Source: Acidimicrobiales bacterium (GTDB lineage: Bacteria > Actinomycetota > Acidimicrobiia > Acidimicrobiales > SZUA-35). From it: a DNA stretch of 11,250 nt. The notes under the pieces are model-generated. The model was given only the letters and a program-made list of their open reading frames with translations. It was not told the DNA's origin and searched no databases. A program made the translations under genes and the position numbers. The stretch is from NCBI GenBank assembly GCA_013003325.1, contig JABDJU010000136.1, positions 1-11,250 of the forward strand, given 5' to 3'. Each line of letters starts with the position of its first letter. Positions within the stretch are counted from its first letter, which is position 1. This document shows positions 6,467 to 11,250 of this stretch, one piece after another.

Positions 6467-6922
6467 ATGCGGCACAGCATCCTGCTTCGATCGGTTCAGC
6501 CCTTTGTAGAACCCGGGGAGCGGGTGTACGACGCAGCCTTCATGTGGACTCGACACCGCCTCGCCTATCCCTATGCCGCCGCCGCCTTCGTCGGCTCCCT
6601 GGCCGTCGCGATCGCAGCCGGTTTCGAACAATGGCCGAGTCGCCTCGCGGTGGCGGTCTTGGGGGCCGCCGTCGCCATCACCGCCACCACGATGTACCGC
6701 GTCCTGGCCCATACCAGCGACGGGTTGGTGCTGTTGGAGGGTGGCAAGATCCGCCAGGTCGCCAAGCGGCTCCTGAAACGGTTGGACCGGTCGGCCAAAA
6801 TCACGATGACGCGGGACACCCTGATCACAACGGACTGGCTGATCGACGAGGTCGAATACACCGTCCCGAAGGGGTCGCAGAAAGCGATAGAACGCATCGC
6901 GGCCCGTGTCGCTGGGCGGTAG
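6467..6922 (+). CDS. two-helix membrane protein with probable PH-like C-terminal domain, function unknown
   Basis: A 151-residue protein. The N-terminal VQPFVEPGERVYDAAFMW (10-27) resembles the 'LxPGExV' opening found in many actinobacterial bacterial-PH-type membrane proteins. Two hydrophobic helices follow (about 34-52 and 59-80). The C-terminal soluble part (about 84-150), with DGLVLLEGG, a lysine/arginine-rich stretch (95-111), DTLITTDWLIDEVEYTVPKG (117-136) and a final helix, is compatible with a small PH-like beta fold. Both ends of the helical hairpin are expected on the same side, placing the basic region in the cytoplasm near the membrane. The start is the ATG at 6467, without a strong ribosome site. 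It is a single-gene unit, divergent from the helicase and convergent with dctP. No biochemical role can be assigned. Confidence 0.8.
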   Translation: MRHSILLRSVQPFVEPGERVYDAAFMWTRHRLAYPYAAAAFVGSLAVAIAAGFEQWPSRLAVAVLGAAVAITATTMYRVLAHTSDGLVLLEGGKIRQVAKRLLKRLDRSAKITMTRDTLITTDWLIDEVEYTVPKGSQKAIERIAARVAGR

Positions 6923-6932
6923 CCGACGCCAC

Positions 6933-6955
6933 CGGACCGCCCAGAGGGCGGCCCG
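6933..6955. terminator. GC-rich hairpin between convergent genes, probable bidirectional terminator
   Basis: CCGCCC (6937-6942) pairs with GGGCGG (6946-6951) around an AGA loop; after one A/C mismatch, CGG (6933-6935) pairs with CCG (6953-6955). It is placed 10 bases after the stop of the membrane protein and 23 bases beyond the stop of dctP on the other strand. No T-tract is present, which is common for GC-rich actinobacterial terminators. Confidence 0.6.
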
Positions 6956-6978
6956 ATGCCATCGAGTTTCGGAAGCGT

Positions 6979-8208
6979 CTACAGCGCTGCGGCGGTGAGC
7001 ATCGAGGTCTCGGCCAGACCGTGCCATTCCTGCACGGCGTCGCGGTACTCACGCCAGGGACCCAAAATCTCGTTGAAGACGGCGTTTTCCCCGGCGATGG
7101 TGTTCAGCACGTTCTCGGTCTCCTCCTTGAAGGCGCTGAGGATCTCGTCACTGAACTGCCGGATCTCGGCGAACTCCTTCACCTTTTGAAGGTCACGAGG
7201 GTTCAGCACGTCATACTTGGCCTTCGTCCGCACGTTGGCGGTGGCGGCGGCGTTCTCGACTGCGGCCTTGTAGACCTCGGGTAGATCGTTCCAGGTCGAC
7301 AGCGGCAACTGGACCTCGAGCGAGGGACCGGGTTCCCACCAGCCGGGGTGGTAGTAGAACAGATCGCTGCCGAGTTCGTCGAGACCGAGAATGAGGTCGT
7401 CGGTCGGGCCCACGAACTCAGCCGCATCGATCGCGCCGGTCTGGATCGAAGGGAGGATGTCGCCGCCCGCCACCGAGACCTGCTCTCCTCCGAGATTGTT
7501 GAGCACCTGGCCGGCGATACCGGGGATACGCATCGTGAGGCCCTGGATGTCGGCCACGGTGTTGATCTCCTTGGAGAACCAGCCACCCATCTGCACCCCG
7601 GTGTTTCCGGCCGGGAACTGGATCAGCCCGAACTCGGTGGCGTAGAAATCACGCATGATCTCCAAGCCGCCGCCTTCGTACAGCCATGCATTCTGTTGGC
7701 GGCTGGTGAGCCCAAAGGGTACGGCCGTTCCGAACTGCGTGGCCGGGTTGATGCCGGTGTAGTAGTACGACGCGGTGTGGCCGGCTCCGGCGCCACCGTC
7801 ACGAACCGTGGGAAGGACCTCGAGACCACCCACGATCTCACCTGCGGGTCGGGCATTGATCTTGAACCTGCCTCCCGTCAGCCGGCTCACCTCTTGAGCG
7901 AAGATCTCGGCGGCACCGTAGAGGGTGACGAGCCCGGTGGGCCAGCTGGTAGCCATTTCGATTTCGATTTCGGGCAGGTCAGAGTCTTGCACGAGCTCCA
8001 CGGTCTCTTCGTCGGAGTCGGTTCCTTCGGCCGGGGTGCCGTCCTCGTTTCCGTCGAGACTCTCCTCCAGCGACGAATCGGGGTCGGACGAACAGGCGGC
8101 GAGCACCGCCGATGTAGCTGCCAAGCCGGCAACTCCAACGCCGGCCCTGCCCAGGAACGATCGCCGACTGATTTCAGCCTCTTCCATACCGGTCTCTTCT
8201 TCTTGCAT
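6979..8208 (-). CDS. dctP: TRAP transporter substrate-binding protein, TakP-like, Tat lipoprotein
   Basis: Extracytoplasmic binding protein that captures a small carboxylate and hands it to the DctQ/DctM permease. Of 409 residues, the N-terminus carries a twin-arginine motif SRRSFLG (14-20), a hydrophobic stretch and a lipobox LAAC with Cys39, so it should be exported folded and anchored by lipid. An acidic Asp/Glu/Ser linker (40-78) follows. The binding domain resembles Rhodobacter TakP, which binds 2-oxo acids: PFGLTSRQQNAWLYEGGG (164-181), GNTGVQMGGWFSKEINTV (201-218), MRIPG (226-230, with the carboxylate-binding Arg227 typical of the family), GAIDAAEFVGPTDD (258-271) and YYHPGWWEPGP (285-295). 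The ATG at 8208 has AAGGAG six bases upstream. It is the last gene of the dctQMP operon, 79 bases after dctM. Ligand identity (2-oxo acid, lactate or another acid) is inferred from similarity only. Confidence 0.93.
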   Translation of the reverse strand: MQEEETGMEEAEISRRSFLGRAGVGVAGLAATSAVLAACSSDPDSSLEESLDGNEDGTPAEGTDSDEETVELVQDSDLPEIEIEMATSWPTGLVTLYGAAEIFAQEVSRLTGGRFKINARPAGEIVGGLEVLPTVRDGGAGAGHTASYYYTGINPATQFGTAVPFGLTSRQQNAWLYEGGGLEIMRDFYATEFGLIQFPAGNTGVQMGGWFSKEINTVADIQGLTMRIPGIAGQVLNNLGGEQVSVAGGDILPSIQTGAIDAAEFVGPTDDLILGLDELGSDLFYYHPGWWEPGPSLEVQLPLSTWNDLPEVYKAAVENAAATANVRTKAKYDVLNPRDLQKVKEFAEIRQFSDEILSAFKEETENVLNTIAGENAVFNEILGPWREYRDAVQEWHGLAETSMLTAAAL

Positions 8209-8287
8209 GTACCTCTCCTTGGTGTGTGGCTACCCAGCATTGGCCGGGTCCGTTGTCCAAACTAGCCGAAGTCCGTTCGTCGAGCCG
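8209..8287 (-). other. 79-base dctM-dctP gap with a direct repeat
   Basis: The spacer holds the dctP ribosome site AAGGAG (8220-8215 on the minus strand) and two copies of AACGGAC on the minus strand (8277-8271 and 8254-8248), 23 bases apart. No strong hairpin or promoter is evident. In TRAP operons the binding protein is often made in excess over the permease, so an internal promoter or an RNA processing site could lie here, but the sequence does not show one clearly. Confidence 0.4.
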
Positions 8288-9868
8288 TCAACCGTCTCCC
8301 GGCGCGCTGACGAACAAGTCGTATGAGAACTCGGTGATGCCTTCGAACACGCCGAGCACCACCAGCGCTATTCCCTGCAAAACCATGAAGGGAATAGCAC
8401 CCTTGTGAATGTCGGCGGTCTTCACCTCGGGCGGTGCCACGCTCTGCAGGTAGAAGAGCGAGAACCCGACCGGGGGTGAGATGAACGCCATGTTGAGGTT
8501 GACCGCCATGAGGACGGTGAACCAGATGATCTCGACCTCGGTGAACTGCAGTTCCCGCATGGCGGGCACGAAGATCGGTACGACGATGAAGGTGATCTCG
8601 AGAAATTCGAGATTGATTCCGAGAATGAACACCGCGATCATCGCCACGATCACAAAGCCGGTTTTGCCACCGCCGATCGCCGTGAGCCACTCGGAGGTCT
8701 TGTCCGACCCTCCCAGCTCCCGAAAGACCAGGCTGAAGAACGTGGAGGAGAACACGAGGGTGAGAACCAGGATCGTGATGTTGCCCGTGCTGCGGCCGGC
8801 CTCCCGAAACGCCTGCGGTGTGAGCCGCCAAGTGGGGTCGATGTGATCGCCGCCGTCGGCGGCCAGAACCTTGTCGAAGTAGTAGTTGAGGCCACCGAGC
8901 AGAAGGGCCCCGAGTACGCCGATCGAACCGGCCTCCGATGGGGTTGCGATTCCCCGGAAGATCGCAGCTAGCACGCCCATGATGAGAAGCACCGTCGGGA
9001 TGATGGAAACAACGACTTCAGCGATCAACATTGAACCAAACTGGAGGAGAGCGAAAACCACCACATAGCCGATGACGACGACGATCAACGCCGAATTCAG
9101 GTTGCTCAGCGAAAGAACCACGATGCCGAGCAGCAGGGCGAGCACACCTGCGATGGAGAGCGCATGGGGGGTCGTGACGTTGCCGTTGAGAGTGCGCTGT
9201 TCCTTGGGCATTGCCGGGCCAACCTCTGGCTTGATGGCGGAAATGCCCAATGCGTAGACGGCGTAGAATCCGGCGAGCAACAACCCCGGTATCAGCGCCC
9301 CGGCAAACAAGCCGATAATTCCCACACCCATCTGCTGGGCCAACAGGATCAGCACCAAGCTCGGAGGCAACAACTGGGCCAGCGTTCCCGACGCGGTGAT
9401 TGCGCCGGTGGCCAACTTGTGGTCATAACCCAGGTCCACCATCGCCGGCAGGGACAACAGGCCCATCACGATCACCGTTGCCGCCACCACTCCGGTCGCG
9501 GCGGCCAGCAGGGTGCCGACCACGATGACAGCGGCAGCGACCCCGCCTCGCAGTGGCCCCATGAGCATCCCGATGGCGCGCAGAAGCCGTTCGGCCAGTC
9601 CGGACCGTTCGAGAATCGCCCCCATCAAAACGAAGAGCGGCACCGCCAGCAAAACGGTGTTGCCCGACCGACCAAGGTTCTGGGCCCACAGCAACGGGAG
9701 GGTGTTCAACGACTGCGGGTTGAAGACGTCGAAGACATCACCCAGGAAGGTGAACGCGAGAGCGGTCGACGCGAACGAGAACGCGACGTTGTAGCCGGTG
9801 AGGATCATCGCCATGAAAATGAGGAACATCAGCATCGACAAGAACTCGCCGAGATCCAGTCCTAACAT
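8288..9868 (-). CDS. dctM: TRAP transporter large permease subunit
   Basis: Polytopic inner-membrane subunit that carries out ion-coupled transport of the ligand delivered by DctP. Of 526 residues, family landmarks include the N-terminal helix MLMFLIFMAMILTGYNVAF (12-30), VPLFVLMGAILERSGLAERL (76-95), ATGVVAATVIVMGLLSLPAM (124-143), GTLAQLLPPSLVLILLA (161-177), GIATPSEAGSIGVLGALLLG (306-325) and EITFIVVPIFVPAM (424-437). The protein is about 80-100 residues longer than the usual roughly 430. Much of the excess is a segment at about 234-282 with two extra hydrophobic stretches, plus a polar loop at about 331-360. The ATG start is preceded by AGGGAG (9879-9874) with a five-base spacer; this site overlaps the dctQ stop codon, so the two are translationally linked. 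The subgroup fits TakM-like partners of TakP-type binding proteins. Confidence 0.93.
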   Translation of the reverse strand: MLGLDLGEFLSMLMFLIFMAMILTGYNVAFSFASTALAFTFLGDVFDVFNPQSLNTLPLLWAQNLGRSGNTVLLAVPLFVLMGAILERSGLAERLLRAIGMLMGPLRGGVAAAVIVVGTLLAAATGVVAATVIVMGLLSLPAMVDLGYDHKLATGAITASGTLAQLLPPSLVLILLAQQMGVGIIGLFAGALIPGLLLAGFYAVYALGISAIKPEVGPAMPKEQRTLNGNVTTPHALSIAGVLALLLGIVVLSLSNLNSALIVVVIGYVVVFALLQFGSMLIAEVVVSIIPTVLLIMGVLAAIFRGIATPSEAGSIGVLGALLLGGLNYYFDKVLAADGGDHIDPTWRLTPQAFREAGRSTGNITILVLTLVFSSTFFSLVFRELGGSDKTSEWLTAIGGGKTGFVIVAMIAVFILGINLEFLEITFIVVPIFVPAMRELQFTEVEIIWFTVLMAVNLNMAFISPPVGFSLFYLQSVAPPEVKTADIHKGAIPFMVLQGIALVVLGVFEGITEFSYDLFVSAPGDG

Positions 9869-9877
9869 TCGAACTCC

Positions 9878-11002
9878 CTACTCGACCCGCATTGGGGCGT
9901 CGTGTTCGGGGACCTGGCCGAGGTCCTCCCGATGGATCAGCGTGAAACCGTGTTTGATCGCATCGGCCAAGACCTGCAAGAAGAACAGAACGAAGGCGAC
10001 GAAGATCATCGCCTGAATCGGCCCCGTCGGTAGCTGACCGGCGTCACCCTGCTGCTCCCAGGTCTCCCAGACCCGCCATCCCGAGGGCCAGGAGCCGTCT
10101 GTTTCGCCGGAGAAGTCACGTTTGAAGCCGAGCGAGATCTTGGCGTAGGGCTGCAGGATGCGAAGGGCGGCGATGAGGAACGGGAGGAACAGCGTCACGT
10201 GTAGAACGAAGTCGAGCAGCGCCTTGCGTCGGTTGCTGAACTCGGCCCACCAGAAATCGATACGGGGGTTGATCGCCTCCCGAACGCCGTAGCCGACGCC
10301 CAGCAGTGCGATCAGAGCGAACACCTGCCACGACATGGCGCTGATCTCGGCGATGATCAGGTCTCGTTCGACGAATCGTGCGATGTAGCGGGTCAGCGAG
10401 CTGTAGAGCGCAAGCATGAACACGCCCCAGGTGAGCACCCAGACGGGGCCCATCAGGATCGAACCCACCAGCAAGGCAAACCCGAACCCGGAAGTGATAC
10501 CGACCTCGATGTCGTGGGTGAAGCTGAAGATGACCATGGCCAACAGCCCGACCACCAGAGAGGCCGTGGATCCCCTCACCACGTCGACACCGACACCGTC
10601 GATAGCAAAGTCGCTCAGCTTCTCTATCCCCGCTCGTACCCGATCGAGCACGGTGAAGTTCAGCGATGCCGCTCCGAGGCCCACGATGAGGAGCCAATGC
10701 CACCAGGCCATGTTGCCGAGCAGCAGGTCGGTGTCGGTCGCGAAGGTGAAGAACAGCCCGAGCACGAACAACCCGAGCGCCACCCAACCCAGCGGATGGA
10801 CGCGACCCCGAATCCCGTCGAGCCCTTCGGTGACCAGCTCTCGTCGCTCGGCGTGGGTGATGTGCTCGAGGACTTCCTCGACGTCTACCGGGTTGGTCAG
10901 GCCCACGTTGCCAGTCCCATCGTGGGTCGCGAAGCCGAGATGCCCGCAACGGTTGTCGACTGAATCCTGCTCACGCACCTCTCCATTCGTGACAAGGGGC
11001 AC
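9878..11002 (-). CDS. dctQ: TRAP transporter small permease subunit with long N-terminal membrane extension
   Basis: The C-terminal half (about 185-355) is a DctQ domain: a first helix near 187-205, WQVFALIALLGVGYGVREA (225-243), RIDFWWAEFSNRRKALLDFV (247-266) and the characteristic GWRVWETWEQQGDAGQLP (308-325) before the last helix (328-347). DctQ docks with DctM and is required for transport. The whole protein has 374 residues, about twice the usual 160-200. The extra N-terminal part has a hydrophilic stretch (1-68) and about four hydrophobic segments (near 72-88, 100-117, 147-163 and 166-185). The GTG start at 11002 has AGGAG five bases upstream. Its stop is nine bases before the dctM start. 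No second domain family is recognised in the extension. Confidence 0.88.
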   Translation of the reverse strand: MPLVTNGEVREQDSVDNRCGHLGFATHDGTGNVGLTNPVDVEEVLEHITHAERRELVTEGLDGIRGRVHPLGWVALGLFVLGLFFTFATDTDLLLGNMAWWHWLLIVGLGAASLNFTVLDRVRAGIEKLSDFAIDGVGVDVVRGSTASLVVGLLAMVIFSFTHDIEVGITSGFGFALLVGSILMGPVWVLTWGVFMLALYSSLTRYIARFVERDLIIAEISAMSWQVFALIALLGVGYGVREAINPRIDFWWAEFSNRRKALLDFVLHVTLFLPFLIAALRILQPYAKISLGFKRDFSGETDGSWPSGWRVWETWEQQGDAGQLPTGPIQAMIFVAFVLFFLQVLADAIKHGFTLIHREDLGQVPEHDAPMRVE

Positions 11003-11106
11003 AATAGCTCCTGGTACGGGAGGAAGGACAATCTCTGCTCCGGCGCTCTCAGGCGGCGTCGTTGTCGACGGTTCAGCTCATCGCCAACGCCGCCGATAGG
11101 TCCTTT
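11003..11106. promoter_or_regulatory. divergent control region between dctQMP and a hydrolase-like gene, with 8-bp inverted repeat
   Basis: The 104 bases between the two start codons must hold promoters for both directions unless expression comes from further away. GGCGGCGT (11052-11059) is an exact reverse complement of ACGCCGCC (11087-11094), 27 bases apart. Inside the pair lies a smaller dyad, CGTCG (11057-11061) with CGACG (11066-11070). No clear -35/-10 pair was found. The dyads could be an operator, but GC-rich triplet-like sequence makes such matches easier by chance. Confidence 0.4.
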
Positions 11107-11250
11107 GTGACGACAGTGACGCCCCGAGCGGGCGATCATCACCGCATTCGAGCACGGAACCCCAGGCTCACCTTCGGCGACGACTACCCGCTGCGATGGC
11201 ATCGATCGCTGCCCGAGTTTGCCTGCGCCTGCAACGCCGTCTCGTTGCTC
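11107..11250 (+). CDS. N-terminal fragment of a probable PF10118-type metal-dependent hydrolase (3' end outside window)
   Basis: The frame is open from the GTG at 11107 to the window edge, giving 48 residues: a polar start, then RNPRLTFGDDYPLRWHRS (23-40) and LPEFACACNAVSLL (41-54 counted from the upstream TTG-type extension, or the last 14 visible residues). The pattern 'basic strand - F - acidic - W - xxPE(F/L)A-CAxNxVSLL' resembles the beginning of predicted metal-dependent hydrolases of PF10118, as I remember them. The catalytic region lies beyond the window, so the identification is tentative. A weak TAGG is six bases before the GTG; a second GTG at 11116 and an upstream TTG at 11062 are alternatives. 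Divergent orientation from dctQMP might mean shared regulation. Confidence 0.5.
   Translation, partial: MTTVTPRAGDHHRIRARNPRLTFGDDYPLRWHRSLPEFACACNAVSLL

Noticed and set aside
7348..8265. A 305-codon plus-strand open frame opposite dctP
   Set aside because: Mirror of the dctP coding sequence; no domain and no ribosome site seen.
10116..10949. A 277-codon open frame on the minus strand within dctQ
   Set aside because: Arg/Gly/Pro-rich translation with no recognisable domain, one frame off the clear DctQ sequence; typical GC-rich shadow.

Overview
The window is GC-rich and gene-dense, with GTG and TTG starts, short or overlapping gene junctions, a mycobacterial-type 2-oxoglutarate:ferredoxin oxidoreductase, an HelZ/Rv2101-type SNF2 helicase and a Tat-dependent lipoprotein. 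Together these suggest a high-GC actinobacterium, possibly of the Acidimicrobiia type. That placement is an inference from protein style, not from a marker gene.

Left part (1-1584, + strand): the 3' end of korB (2-oxoglutarate:ferredoxin oxidoreductase beta subunit), then 11 bases later a complete glycerophosphodiester phosphodiesterase. Its stop codon lies in the four-base palindrome CTAG, which also holds the stop of the convergent gene.

Middle part (1581-6115, - strand): a compact four-gene unit read right to left. It holds a large SNF2-family helicase with an unusual N-terminal extension; a 105-residue basic, glutamine-rich protein started by a GTGA overlap and a perfect GGAGG ribosome site; a one-domain cupin; and a class I SAM methyltransferase joined by a TGATG overlap. 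The helicase and the small protein are the best candidates here for an undescribed functional pair.

The 351-base gap at 6116-6466 separates the helicase unit from a divergent two-helix membrane protein. It is not featureless: it holds a perfect 7-bp hairpin, a longer interrupted stem-loop, an AT-rich promoter-like island and a strong Shine-Dalgarno-like AGGAG that has no standard start codon after it. A GC hairpin at 6933-6955 lies between the membrane protein and the next convergent gene.

Right part (6979-11002, - strand): a complete TRAP transporter operon in the order dctQ-dctM-dctP. The binding protein resembles TakP, the 2-oxo-acid binder, but is a Tat-exported lipoprotein. The small permease subunit carries about 180 extra N-terminal residues with additional membrane helices, and the large one has a probable two-helix insertion. 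Beyond a 104-base divergent region, the beginning of a + strand gene resembling the PF10118 metal-dependent hydrolases runs off the end of the window.

Functionally, the TRAP system probably imports a small carboxylate (2-oxo acid or lactate type) into central metabolism. No mobile element, CRISPR array, tRNA or rRNA was seen.
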